Shown here: in pieces, positions 8,792 to 20,044 of the stretch | Layout: each line of letters starts with the position of its first letter | How positions within the stretch are numbered: the stretch's first letter is position 1 | Origin: Mesostigma viride | Lineage: Eukaryota; Streptophyta; Mesostigmatophyceae; Mesostigmatales; Mesostigmataceae | Direction: 5' to 3' | Length of the DNA stretch: 45,000 nucleotides | Assembly (NCBI GenBank): GCA_009746045.1 | Contig: RPFO01000253.1 | Coordinates: forward strand, 1,152,069-1,197,068 | Made by a program: the position numbers and the translations under genes | The notes under the pieces: generated by a model | What the model was told of the DNA's origin: nothing | The model's input: only the letters and a program-made list of their open reading frames with translations | Database searches by the model: none

Positions 8792-11700
8792 GGGGTCATA
8801 TCTCCCACGCATATAGTCAGATCGGGGTGCCTTCCTGGACTTAAGGTCCCCCTAGGACCCTGTTCACATCACATAAATTGGGGGGCCAACTGACCTATTT
8901 TTAGCATCAAACCGTGACGTGGAAAAGTGCAAAAAACGATGTTTTCCAGGCATATTTCAATGCACAAGGATACACATTTCCATCACCATTCATCTTCATC
9001 ATCCTGAACGACTCGAAAACGCGGAAAAGATAGCGGCAGGCTCGAGCTACCATGGTCCGGATTCTCCCGATTTCTGGCCTGCGCTGGTTGTCTCTTTGAT
9101 ATGGAGGCATAGCAGCCACACACAAGTAGTAAATGTAGTCCAATTCAGCTGGAAATGGTTATGCTTATTAATTTACATCCAAAGACAACAACCGCCCTTA
9201 AGTATGCAATGTAGGACCAAACTATGTGCTATAATTCTGGCATACATGAGCCAAAACACCGTTTTAGTGCATTATTTTCAAACTTATGAAGCCCTTGCCA
9301 GCACATATGTGGCCCAATCATGCCAGAATTCGTCACATTAATAGCACAATACTTGAATTTACACTAGAACACAAGTTGGACATATTAGGACCACTGCCGG
9401 CCCACTAAAAGTGACGGATGAAAGCAGAAATAGAGCGATTTTTGCCAAAATACTCCATATTCTGTGCCATTGTCTTGGAAAACTTTGCATTCTTCACTCA
9501 ATTATCGTCATGGCTGTCATGGGATTCATATACATGCCACTGGGGCTGGATAATTTAACCAACACAGACTAAAAAAGCGATCATCAAGGGACAAAATCAC
9601 CATCAATCACAGTACTAAGTACTGGCATTCGGAACAAGCACCATAGTGCCTACAAGCCTCAAGAAGGGGAGCTTGGCTGACCAGTCGTGCCTGTCGGCTG
9701 ACCAGTCTCTTTTCTAAAGGGGCCCCGCTCGGCAGCACTCACAATCTCCTTTGCAGTACTTGGCCCACTCTGCTGGGCACCCTTGCTGTGCGTGTCTTAT
9801 AGCAGCTAATCCAAATATATATCTGTGATGTATAGTTAGTTGTACCTTGTGCCGCTGGCGTGATCCTTGGATGTCTGTGTCAGATTACTATTAATTTCTT
9901 CAGGGTTATTCTCCCAGCCAGTTCTCGGGTTTTTCCTTATGTTGCATGCCTATCTCACCTCCGTAATCTATCATTCTCAATGAATATATATCTGCCAGGT
10001 GCCTCTCTGCTACATGGAAATACAAAGCGCAATCAAGGACAGCAGCGGCTTGGGCTCAGCACCTAGCTGCCTACCATTCAATTGAGCTCAGCACCTAGCT
10101 GCTGTACAACATGATTCTGCATCAGTGCCTGTCCTAATTGCGCCCCCCCGCCCCCTTGCCATCATCGTCATGCTCATCATAGTCTTTAGAACGTGCACTG
10201 AACTCCAACCCTTGGACAGTCCATAGGTCATTAAGAATCTGTGCATGTAATGCTATCTCTTCTCAGTTGAACTCATCTACCACCCTCTCATGGTCGTGTC
10301 ATCTCTCATGTAATCCACCCAGGTTTATCGTGGCCACTGATCTTTCAGCCCCTCCTGACATCAAAATCTGGGCAAACACACTGTTGACATCACCCGTCCT
10401 TTTTAGCCTACATGGCTCTTCATGTTTATCCTTATCCCATCCCTCAACACACCAAGAATTGTCTATTCATCCCCCTTGCATAGGTGGTGCATAACTGCGG
10501 CGTGATGGGGGATTGCCAAAAATAGGTGTAAAATGCATGGGATGGCACGGGGAGGCTCACACTCATCTGTTTACAATCACACTCATGAGCTAACAATGTC
10601 CCTCTCTGCTTTTGACACTGCATGCACATGCATTTCCTACCGGCTATATATCAAGCCTTTAGTGTGGTTTGGTGCATCAAGAGAAATGGCAGGTCAGCTG
10701 AGTGCATCAGACCACATTTGTGTTAAGTGTACGCTTGCAACGCTGTTTGCCCACCGCATGGAGCTCCCCTTTCGGACAGTGGCACAAGTAGCACTTACAC
10801 CTTACTCCCAGCCGCTCACCCTGCCCATGCTAGCAACAAGAACAAATGCATGGTCCCCATCCCAACGTAAGGTGCATCACATTGATGGCCCTGCCATCAC
10901 CTAGCAGTGTGCCACCCCTCTCCACCTCAACCTACTCTGAAAGGCCAGGGCCCCAACAAACCTTTCAAGACATGGCACTCCTCAAAGAAGGCAACCCCTC
11001 AAAGAAGGCGAGGCAGTTTAGGTCTAGGGGGGCTTTGGGTAAGTTAAAAGATGATAGAGTTCACTAACACAGGCCACGGCAACGACAACCTGCTTCACCC
11101 GCTGCATCCATACATCACAAGCCATAAACTGCACAGCCTGGCATGATTGCCTAAGGGTCACGTGATCCAAGATGCCCTTCAGGCTCACCCCAGCACACCG
11201 GCCCATCCTCACCACCCCACTGGTCATAGTCATCTACAGTGGCATCAAACTCCTCTAGGACAGAGTGCAGTAAAGGCAACATAGACGTCCTGACACAATT
11301 GAATAAGAACGTGGCTGCTACCTACTGCCCTTAAAAAAAATGTCGATTGCTTGCACACATACGCATTCAATTCTTCAAGCAAGCATGCTAACACCTTCAC
11401 AGCACATCCCAAGGTTGACATCCATCGAGCTTTGTCAACAAGCATGACTTCCTGATGCAAACTTAGCTGTCAAGCTAGGAGGAGGAAAGCTAGGTAAAGA
11501 GGTGAGATAGACCCCCCACAGCACCTTCCTGCACCAAAACCATGACAATATCATCCAGAGCTTGCTAAATACGTACAGCTAACCGGTAGCGGGCGACCTT
11601 GCAGTCCAGGTTCAGCGCGAACATCTCGTGTCAGCACCCGGCGGAGATGGCGGACGCGAACCCACAATGCTATAAAAGCGAGTCATAAGACTATTTCGGG

Positions 11701-12489
11701 GAGCGGTGAACGGCTTGGAACACCGAAGGTATGCCGCGACAAAAGCCTGAAGTTTTTCTCGGAAATACACGCCTGGATGTGGATTAGGGCACCGTTGTCG
11801 TGCTTGTGCTTGCGTTGCGAGCAGGCAACCAGTGTTTCTTGCAGTGTCGAGCAGTAACAGATGGTGGCGCGAGAGCAATATGTGACTTTTAAATCATGGC
11901 TACACAGCTTACACCTCCGCAGGCATGTTGGAACAAGCCCCGCCATGCCGTGAGCCGAAAAAAAGGAAGAAACGCATCAAGCAAGGACGGTCGTAAACGT
12001 CACTGAAAACAGCAAAATCTGACCTGCCGGCAGGTAATGCGACAGCCTGGAAAATGTGATTCGTTTCTCGAAAAACTGATTAGCGCTCGTGAAAGAAGAC
12101 TTGAAGCCCATTCGGATTCGACCTTTTGGGAATTGTGAGCTTCCAACAAAAAAGTTTCCCCCACAATTAATAAACATGCATTTTCGCTGCCAATTCCAGA
12201 TCTGGCCGACACAAAAAATCAGCGTCTCAGTTTGCGAATTATTTTGACGCATGAACATACGCGAGTAATATCTACCATGCATCATCGCAAAGCAGGAGAG
12301 TTTACGCGTCGTTTGCATCCATCGCAGCGACTTAACATGCATAATTGACTTTGGACTGATATTCCGGCGGACATAGGGTCGACAGCGCCATGCGAGGTGG
12401 AATTTTTCTGGTCCCGTCGTCCTCAACGCGACGCGTTCGCGCCAAAATTCCCAGGATCTCATGTAACCGGACGGACAGATTTTAGGTGA
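8792..12489. other. 3.7 kb without a recognised gene
   Basis: The composition is mixed and stop-rich, with only short ORFs in all frames. It contains a repeat shared with 31,072-31,216 (listed separately) and a short doubled motif GGCTGACCAGTC (9677, 9698). Around 11,590-11,628 the minus strand reads MFALNLDCKVARYR followed by a possible GTTAGC donor, which could be a small first exon but is unsupported. The 201-codon minus ORF at 11,977-12,582 begins antisense to the LINE ORF1 and is not thought to be real. Confidence 0.5.
8950..9104 (-). repeat. dispersed repeat R, copy 1
   Basis: The reverse complement (GAGACAACCAGCGCAGGCCA...GAATCCGGACCATGGTAGCT...TTCGAGTCGTTCAGGATGAT...) matches 31,072-31,216 at roughly 90% by eye. 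At the second site the repeat is the left part of a 346-bp insertion with a 10-bp target duplication. No coding frame is conserved between the copies. Confidence 0.65.
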
Positions 12490-13242
12490 TGTGCCACCTA
12501 TGCCGCCACGCTTCAGAACCCTACGGAGCTCATCAACGAAATCAAAACAGCCGTCAAGGCCAGCACACGGGATGCTATGCACGAACCCATTCGCTCATGC
12601 AGTATTGTGGTACGTGGCGTCCCCTCGAACGTCAACGATGCACGCCTGGGCACCTACCTCCGGGGCGACCCCTTCCTGGGGAAGCTCGGCGTGGCCCAAA
12701 GCGTCGTCATCAAAACGGCACGACGGCTCGGCGGCCCCACCGCCCCTGTCTTGGTAGAATTCCACTGCAAGGAGGACAAACTGCAGGTGCAGAAGGCCCG
12801 CCGGAACCTCCACGATACCCAACTGAGCATCGACGATTACTATACCCCGGAGCAGCTTGAGGCCCGGGCTGCCGCCCTGAACCGGCCGGAGGTCCACGAG
12901 GCTCGGGCAGCCAAGCAGGCCAACCCGCAACTACGGTGCAGCATCTATGCCCGCCTCTTTAAGGGCGTCTTCATCGTCCGCATTAACGGCCAGGACCTTC
13001 CTCCAATGACGGCGACCCCCATGGATACCGCCGTGCCAGCGCCCCAGCCCCCTGCTCGGCCCCCGCCGTCGCCGCCATCGCCACCGGCATCGACGGTCAC
13101 CTGCTCCCCAGCACGTGTGGGGATCCGCCGGGGCAACTTCAGCTCAGGTATGGCTGCCAGGCTTGGCCGTCCCCCTAATAAATTCGTTCGCTTTGCACCT
13201 GAGCCGGAGCCCGCGCTGCGAACCCTTCTCTCCTATCAATGA
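12490..13242 (+). pseudogene. LINE ORF1, RRM and C-terminal part (family Y)
   Basis: The open frame runs from 12490 (after a stop at 12487) to TGA 13240-13242. It includes NPTELINEIKTAVKASTRD, then CSIVVRGVPSNVND, an RNP-like strand typical of ORF1 RRM domains. LVEFHCKEDKLQVQKARRNL and LSIDDYYTPEQLEARAAAL follow, corresponding to the basic/CTD part of L1-type ORF1 proteins ('L..D.TP.Q...R'). A Pro-rich tail and PNKFVRFAPEPEPALRTLL end it. ORF1 proteins bind LINE RNA. The copy appears 5'-truncated: no N-terminal domain or coiled coil precedes it. The first ATG, at 12577, lies inside the domain, so it is not a natural start. The stop overlaps the next start as ATGA. Confidence 0.7.
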
Positions 13243-13637
13243 CAACGCTCGCGGCCCCGCGGCTCCGCGGCTCTAGCAGTGGGATCTGCCTAACTCCCCT
13301 TCCCGCCCCTTTGCCTTCGCAGCCCTCGGGCTGTCGGAGAGAGAGCAACGGGTCGGCAATGAGCCAGGTTCGCCCCGCCTCGCGCGGCCGCCTCCGAAAC
13401 CTCCTCAGACTGCACGCATTTCTTATGCGTGCAGACGCAGACTCATTCTACCTGGCCACCCGAGCCAACCGTCGGCATCGCCTCGATGCGTTGGCAGGAA
13501 GAATGTCACGGACGCGAGCTATGTCATCCGGGCGCCCACTATGCACAAGACCGGTGACGTGCGCAAGGAATTTGTTTTCTACGCATTTTCGACAAAGGCT
13601 AGTGACCGGGGGGGGGACACTAGCACTTGCAGCATAA
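13239..13637 (+). pseudogene. possible LINE ORF2 N-terminus, truncated
   Basis: ATG 13239-13241 overlaps the ORF1 stop TGA (13240-13242) in the ATGA arrangement used for termination-reinitiation by some two-ORF LINEs. It reads MTTLAAPRLRGSSSGICLT..., a low-complexity Arg/Ser/Pro-rich stretch with no domain. The endonuclease coding sequence only appears from about 14,790, so the link is broken by about 1.2 kb that is not recognisably LINE. In another frame, 13,499-13,590 reads NVTDASYVIRAPTMHKTGDV with RKEFVFYAF, which looks protein-like but is not recognised. Confidence 0.4.
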
Positions 13638-14787
13638 GAGCGGACGAAAGTGTACGTGCGCGCGCACCGGGCCAGGCACAGCTGGGCGCGCAGGCGGCAC
13701 TGACTTGAGCGGACGGCAGCACAAGTGCGCAACGTCGAGAGGATCATACGCGAGTTAGTGGACAGCTGGAGCTGGGGCTGGAGCTGGACTGCTGGACTTC
13801 AACAGCGCCGAGGCTATTGACAGGCCAGGTGTCTTTGTGGTGTAGAATAGCGGGTCAACGTTATGAGGACTGGACAGAAAATGGAAAAGGACAATTTGCG
13901 GTGCGGAGCCAGATCGCTGGAATGAATGCGAAATCGCTGACAGCCCTACAAAGGGATTTCTTCTAGACAGGAACGATTAGACGCAATGTTTGCTGGGCCA
14001 CTCACACGCAAGGTGTGAGCGTGCAGATTGTCTGAAGGATATTATGCTTCAACCTTGGTGGACGTGACTCAATGCCGGACATTCCCAGGGACAGAAATGC
14101 CGGAGCCTCTAGGAGATGAGATCGGCAACAGGGTAGCAATTTAGATTTGTCGGGATGCCTTCCTGCTTTTGTTGGCATGTGTGGTAGAAAGCCAGGACGG
14201 CAACTGGAATGCGGTTTCTATTTGCATGGTTCAGGCAGCAAGATAGTTTTGGCATTCCTGGCTGCATGGACTGACAAGTGTGGCGTGTGTCATGCCTGTG
14301 GCATGACGAATGGTTTGGTTCATAGTCGAAGAGGACTCTCACGTGCGCAGCGTGTAGTCTCTTCGAGTTTCTCGTTAGTGGCCTTCGTGTTTCTCCCTTT
14401 CCTTGGGAGCAAGGCCGGTAGCATGTCATGGAGCGCTGCCTAACTGCGGGCTCGTGAGCATGGAGTGCATCGATATTGAGACTATCAACGTGTTGTAATT
14501 GTATTAGCTTTCTCAATAAATTCCGCATGTGCAGCTTCATCATCAGACTGTGCAAAGTGTGTGTTGTGAAAGCATTGTTCTATAGCAGGGGAGGCAAAAG
14601 CATCATCTTGCACCATCATATTGTCGCAATTAGAGTAGTTGGAGCGTCTAGCTAACGCCCCAGCAAGGATATTCAAACGCGGCACGCAACGGTACACAAG
14701 GGGATCAATAAGGTGGTCATCAGGCACGAGGGACAGTTCCTTGTCCTCGGCTGAGAGCCCTCTTTTCGTTCATGGCGGCGCCGGAGA
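13638..14787. other. 1.15 kb insertion-like stretch inside the LINE
   Basis: This separates ORF1/ORF2 start from the endonuclease region of the same plus-strand LINE. It holds no recognised domain. On the minus strand from about 14,780 to 14,485 an open frame reads LSAEDKELSLVPDDHLIDPL, YRCVPRLNILAGALARRS and ends AEFIEKANTITTR. This is acidic and protein-like and may be the end of an unknown transposon or host gene. GACGCGA occurs near both edges (13,511-13,517 and 14,800-14,806), a possible but unproven target duplication. Confidence 0.3.
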
Positions 14788-15554
14788 TTGTGGCACGCAG
14801 ACGCGACAAGAATCGAAACGGTGATTGAAAGCATAAGTCCCCAACCCGCCCCCCCTACCCCACCACCTCCACCCCCACCCCCATCACCACCCTGCTCCAT
14901 CTCCGCCCCCACCCCCGCCTGCACCCCCCTTTTCGGTCAACGCGCGCCCTTGGTCATCGCCACCTTCAACGCCCGCGCGCTCCAGCCCGACGCTGACCGC
15001 TGTCACTGCCTGCGCAGTGACGACTGTCAGTGCCATCGAGTCTCCAATCTTATTGGTTTCTGCATCGACAATAATATCCATCCTGGGAATCCAAGAACAC
15101 AGGCGCACTGCATCGGCCCGCGGATCAACTGCCCTTGCTGCTGACGACATCGACGGCTGGCGGTTCTACTACGGAGGAGGCGACGGCACCGGGAACGGGG
15201 GCGTCGGTCTCCTCTGCTCCCCGCTCGCCGTACGCCACATGGGCGAACCCCAGCTGGTCAACGCTCGGCTCCTTGTGGCCACCTTCCATTCGATGGAGGG
15301 CCACTCGACCTACGCCCTGACGGTGGGCGTCGGTTACGCACCCCACTCCGGCCACCCAGAACAAGATCGCCAGGACTTCTTTGCAGCGCTGGAAAACCTG
15401 GCGAACGACATCCCTGTCGCAACTACCTCGCTCTGCTGCTGGACGCCAACGCCACGCTACCACCGGGTACTGGCGGATGTCAGCACGCCCCAAACGGTAC
15501 AGTCTCCAATGCCAACACTGAACTTTTTTCTGATTTGCTTACGACATGCGATTT
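14788..15554 (+). pseudogene. LINE ORF2 endonuclease domain, first part (family Y)
   Basis: An AP-endonuclease-like (exonuclease-endonuclease-phosphatase) domain that would nick target DNA for target-primed reverse transcription. After a Pro-rich linker the motifs appear in order: VIATFNAR (14,953), ILGIQEHR with the catalytic Glu (from about 15,077, after a frameshift), GGGDGTGNGGVGLLCS, and LLLDANATLPP with the D-x-N motif (after a second frameshift near 15,410). The segment ends ..LFSDLLTTCDL, where a minus-strand LINE interrupts it. It resumes at 17,253. At least two frameshifts make it non-functional. Confidence 0.75.
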
Positions 15555-17252
15555 AATTAATTAATTAATTAATTAATTAGACTCGTGCTCCCGTTGGGGA
15601 GTCACGGAGCATTAACCCCGATGGATGGATGGATGGGTGCAAACAGTCCTACCGGTCTAGTCTATCTACATCGGCTACATACTATACATCTATCTAACAA
15701 CATTCTAACTACAACATCTATCTAGGCAGCCGCACGCGGCCCTAGGGGGCTATCTGGCGTGCCTCCCATGCACGGCCGGGATTGCACACGCGGGCGCTTC
15801 CCCACTGGGGGGGGCTCGTTGTCCTCTATCTATGACCTGGGCCCACTTGGCCTAATTGTCCATCATCTTCTTCCAAATCACGGAGAGGCCTAGGCCCCCC
15901 ATGTCCTCTACTAGCTGTTCTTTGAAGCTGCGGGCCTTGCGGCGTCTAACATCACTGGGCCCAGCCCACGTCAGGAGGTGCCCGCCAGGCTGGGCTGGTC
16001 GCAGTCCTGCGGGGGGGCCACGTGAGGTGTCTACCTGGTTGGTGCGAGCTAGGTGCCCTACTAGCTGCAGGCGTCGTTGCTTAATGGTGCTGGTGATATA
16101 GGGCATGCCCTGGTACAGGTCCTCATTGCGGACATGAGCAGCATATCCTACTCTGTAAATGGATCGCAGCATGCTGGTGACCGCGCCGTCCAGCTTGCGG
16201 GCCAGGTCGGCGGTGAGGGTCCACGTCTCGGCTCCATACGTGAGAACAGGAAGGACGAGGACCTTGAACAGGTCCTGTTTCTCGATCTTGCCCAGGGGCT
16301 TGCGCCACAGGGCCCGGTACTGGCGTAAAGCGTGCCAGGCGAGGGAGATGCGATGGTCCACATCAACCTCGCAGCTGGGGAGCAGGCTGCCCAGCAGCTT
16401 AACGCGGTCCCGATACAGGACTCGAGAGCCGTCTAGGAGAAAGAGGGGCGGCGGTGGGTTGGTGAGCCCAACCGCCAGGGCCTCTGTCTTCTTGCTGACC
16501 TCAAGCCCCACTGCACGGGCCTCGAGAGCCAGGCAGTCAAGCCATGTCTGCACATGCTCAGTGTCCTCGAAGAGGGTGGTGTCGTCTGCGTAGATGATGT
16601 CTGCCAGCCGAATCTCCGTGTCCGCACCGCCATGCCAGAATTTGTTAGCAACCTGCACTCCTGGTTCCCTGCCCACGATGCGGGCAAATCGCTTGCGCGC
16701 CTGAATCATTACGTATTCGACAACAATAATGAACAGGTAGGGCGAGAGCACGCAGCCCTGCCACACACCCTTCTGTAAAGGGCATGGGCCGGGCGTGGTC
16801 CCGTAAGAAGTGCGCACCGAAGTGGTGGACCCTTCATACAGGTGGCGGATGACAGCAATCAGGGGGCGGGGGATCCGGAACAACTCGAGGATGTCCCAAA
16901 GCGCAGGCCAGAACACCGAATCGAGGGCTTTGATGAAGTCCACCAGCACAAGGTGCAAAGGGGACTCACCAGGCTGAAGGCGTTGCAGTTCCTCCACCAG
17001 TCGGCGAGTAGCGAAGAGCGCCTTTACTGTGTTGCGCCCTGAACGGAAGCCGTGCTGAGTCTCGCTGAGGTGACCGTCCAGGGCCGTGCGCAGGCGGTTC
17101 AGGATGAGCCGCACAAGAAGCTTGAGGGGGGCACTTTGAATGCACACCCCTCTGTAGTTGCCGGGGTCGGCAGGCGACCCCTTGTTCTTGTACAGCATCG
17201 TGCGAAAACTGTGTTGCCAGGCCGCTGGGGGTGGTTGCGAGGACAGCAGAAG
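15555..17252 (-). mobile_element. 5'-truncated LINE with intact partial RT (family X)
   Basis: Inserted in the endonuclease region of the plus-strand LINE: reading resumes across it (..LLTTCDL | VTANTRF..). The proposed duplication is GCGATTT at 15,548-15,554 and GCGGTTT at 17,253-17,259, one mismatch. On the minus strand it starts inside the RT, reads through to a stop at 15,852, and has a ~240-bp 3' UTR with a GGAT microrepeat. It ends with a 31-nt terminal module (15,581-15,611) able to fold as a hairpin (GTGCTCC/GGAGCA), then a (TTAA)n tail of about 27 nt. Confidence 0.8.
15852..17250 (-). CDS. LINE reverse transcriptase, 5'-truncated but open
   Basis: The first ATG is at 17,198, but the frame is open to the truncation point near 17,250 (..PPAAWQHSFRTMLYKNKG). 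It is therefore an internal fragment of ORF2, 448 codons from that Met. RT motifs are in order: NYRGVCIQS, QHGFRSGRNTVKALFATRRL, LVLVDFIKALDSV (motif A Asp), KGVWQGCVLSPYLFIIVVEY (motif B), DIIYADDTTLFED (motif C YADD), SKKTEAL and KLLGSLLPS. The C-terminal domain has VLTYGAETWTLT and QRRLQLVGHLARTNQVDTSR. All catalytic Asp residues are present and there is no internal stop, so the copy is young or under recent selection. It lacks the endonuclease and RT finger start, so it cannot be autonomous as it stands. Confidence 0.9.
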
Positions 17253-18190
17253 GCGGTTTGGTCACTGCCAACACCCGCTTTCCACATAGTCCAGATGCTT
17301 TGGTCACACACACCTCGCCAACTGGCACTGAACGCTGCATCGACTATGTTGTAATGCGCAAGCGTCATCAAGGATCTGTACTAGCTGCTCTCTCGCATGG
17401 TATCCCCCTGGTGCGCTCCGATAATCGCATCGTCACCGCCCGCATCCGCCTGCGATGCCCCTCGTCCTTTCGTAAGCACGTGGCACCACCTGATTTGCGC
17501 ACACTTCAGTTGCTTGAGAAATCTGACGACGCTCTGGAGGACTTCCCTGAAAAACGCGCCCACAAGCGCGCGGCAGAGGCGTTCGTCGACGCGCTGGACA
17601 TCCCGGCGGCCAGCCACGCCCAGCTGTTCGCTGCCGGCCCGGCATCGGCCCTTCGGCACCTCGCTGACAAGCTGCCCGCCGGCGCGGCCGGGGCCCTGCT
17701 GCCCCCCCGCCGCCCGCCCCGCTTCACCATGCAGCCTGCACCGGCTCCCCGCCGTCATCCAGGCCCGGTGAAGCCCTGCGCGACATTGAACAGCGACCCC
17801 GCCCGCTACGCCCGCCTCAAAGCCGCTTACCACTCGGCCATCCGGCAGGCGACCAAGGAGCAGGAGGACCTTCATGTCCGCGAGTACTTCGCCCAACTCA
17901 AGGACCAGCACGGCAAGTACGCCTGGACCCGTCTGCGTCACGCCCAACGGCCCGCCGGCGGCGCGCAGCCGGCGCCGCGGACGCTCTCTGGCTCACCGCA
18001 GCAGCAGCTCGACCAGTGGTATTCCTCCCAGTCCCGGCTGCTCGGCGCCCGCCCCCCCGCCGCCTCCGCCGCTTGGCCCTCTGGGGGCCGCACGCCTGGC
18101 AGTATAGCGCCTGCGTACGTCCCTGCGCCGCCCACGCCGCCCGCCGCTGAGCAGGACTACACGTACCCACTGAGCCCTGACGGAACCCCT
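17253..18190 (+). pseudogene. LINE ORF2 endonuclease end and linker (family Y)
   Basis: Continuation of the endonuclease after the inserted LINE. VTANTRFPHSPDALVTH and TERCIDYVVMRKRHQ (C-terminal IDY motif of the domain) are followed by SHGIPLVRSDNRIVTARIRL. A long linker then contains EDLHVREYFAQLKDQHGKYA and Pro/Ala-rich runs. The frame is open from 17,231 to about 18,180, where a frameshift moves the RT start into another frame. High GC and an uninterrupted ~300 codons suggest moderate age. The ATG-like start seen upstream of 17,253 belongs to the inserted element, not to this gene. Confidence 0.7.
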
Positions 18191-19800
18191 GGCCGACCCC
18201 AACGAGCTCCCGCCGTTCACCGAGCTCGAGCTGAGCACCGCCGCCAAGCAACTCCGCTTCTACGCCGCCGTTGGACCTGACCAGCTCCCAGCCCCCGTGA
18301 TTAAGCTGACGGCGCTCACGGGGTTCTTGCTTGACGTCTGCAACCGGATTCTGCTTGCCGCCGCGCCGCCGATTCCTGAGTGGCAGCACAGCTATACCGT
18401 ATTATGCTGTACAAAAACAAAGGTTCCCCTGACGACCCCGCCAACTAGAGGAGTCTGCATCCAGAGCGCCGCACTCAAGTTGTTCATGCGCATGATCCTC
18501 AACCGCCTTCGTTCTGCTCTCGACTGTCACCTTGCATGGGGAAAGTCAAATGGGCTTCCGTCCTGGGCGCAACACCGTCATGGCCATCTTCGTCGCGCGT
18601 CGCCTCTTCGAGGAAATCGATATCGCGCTCCTGCAACCTGGCGAGTTTCCCGCCATCCTGATCTTCGTCGACTTCATCAAGGCTTTTGATTCTGTCCTCT
18701 CACTCCTCTGGGACGCTCTATGGGCTGTACTTGCTCGCGCTCGCGTCCCCACTCCCCTGATGATTACCGTCATCCGCACGCTGTATGAGGGGTCGACCTC
18801 TTCGGTGCACACTCAACACGGCATTACCCCGCCATGCCCGGGCACTGCAGACCGGCGTCTGGCAGGGTTAATTGCGTCCTGTCGCCGTACCTGTTTATTA
18901 TTGTAGTGGATTATGTTATGCGCCAGGCACGTGCTCGCTTTGCTAGCATTGCAGGCCGTGCCCCTGGCCTAGCGATCACGAACGAGCTTGGAGAAGGGGG
19001 GCCGACTAACAAGCAGAATTTACTAGCTGACCTCATTTATGCCGACGACATCACGCTCATCGAGAAGCCGGAGTCTGCCCAACTTTGGCTGGACTGCCTG
19101 GCGCTCGAAGCTCGGGCGGTTGATCTAGAAATCAGCCCCAAAACGGAGGCCCTGGCCCTCGGCATGGCAGGGCCCCCACCCACACTCCGCCTCTTAGACG
19201 ATGCCGAGGTCAACTACCCTCCTTCAGGCCGCTTCAACCTGCTCGGCAGTTGGCTTCCCGACTGCGAGGACGACATGACGACACGGATCGGCATGGCGTG
19301 GGCGCACCTCCATGACCACCGCCGCTGGTGGAGCAACCCCGCCCTACCCCGGATCGTCAAGCGTGACCTCTTCAAGGTCGTCATTCTGACAATCCTGACC
19401 TACGGCGCCAAGACCTGGACACTGACGCAGGAGCTGGAGCAACGACTCGACGGCAACGTCACCAAGATGCTGCGCAAGGCCCTTAACATCCCCTTTGGTT
19501 TGCACATCAGTAATGAGGATTTGTACGCTGATTTGCCCTACTATGTTTCCCACATCACTTAGGCAGAGGCGCCTGGGCCTAGCCGGGCACCTGGCCCGCA
19601 CAGATCAGGTAGATACATCAGATAGACTAGCTGGCACCAAGCCCGCGCCCAGCCTGGGCGATATGTCCTCACCTGGCGTGCCCCCGGCCGCGCGCGGCAG
19701 GGCCGCCACCCGTGGACTTTTCGTGATATACTCGGCATGGACATGTGCTACACTAGACGCGACGGGCTCACCCCCGGGCAGCCTCCTGGTTTGTCTGTAA
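18190..19800 (+). pseudogene. LINE reverse transcriptase, frameshifted (family Y copy 1)
   Basis: The RT region is spread over at least four frames. It begins FTELELSTAAKQLRFYAAVG and PDQLPAPVIKLTAL, then IPEWQHSYTV, LYKNKGS (frameshift), GVCIQSAALKLFMRMILNRL, QMGFRPGRNTVMAIFVARRL and FVDFIKAFDSV (motif A). CVLSPYLFIIVVDYVMRQAR (motif B) and DLIYADDITLIEK (motif C YADD) follow. The C-terminal domain reads VILTILTYGAKTWTLTQEL, then QRRLGLAGHLARTDQVDTSD in another frame. It is 70% or more similar to the copy at 29,490-31,000 and more distantly to the RT at 15,852-17,198. It is dead by multiple frameshifts. Confidence 0.85.
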
Positions 19801-20044
19801 TATGGAGGCAGATGGTGCGCAAGGATAGATGGCAAGTAGTGATGAAGGAGACCACCCCCAAGCCTGTGGGGGCTCCGCGTGTGACCCGAAGTATGGCATT
19901 CATAGCGATTCGGGCCGCGGTGCCCACACCCCTGTAACTAGGACCTAGATAGCTTACACCATCCATTCCATCCCATGTTCCCCTCCCACTGAGGACTTAT
20001 GCTCACGTGACGCAGTCACGTGTCTATTAATTAATTAATTAATG
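19801..20044 (+). mobile_element. 3' end of family Y LINE with hairpin and tail
   Basis: The 3' UTR ends GAGGACTTATGCT, then the near-perfect hairpin CACGTGACGCAGTCACGTG (20,004-20,022; 8-bp stem, 3-nt loop), TCTA, and TTAATTAATTAATTAAT. The same end occurs at 31,415-31,462 and the same hairpin at the 3' end of the ORF1-only element at 21,973-21,991. The 5' boundary and target duplication of this LINE could not be placed. Confidence 0.75.

Noticed and set aside
11590-11628. Possible small first exon MFALNLDCKVARYR with GTTAGC donor
   Set aside because: No downstream exon with matching phase was found.
11977-12582. 201-codon minus-strand ORF
   Set aside because: It starts antisense to the LINE ORF1 and runs through non-coding sequence with no domain or coding bias.
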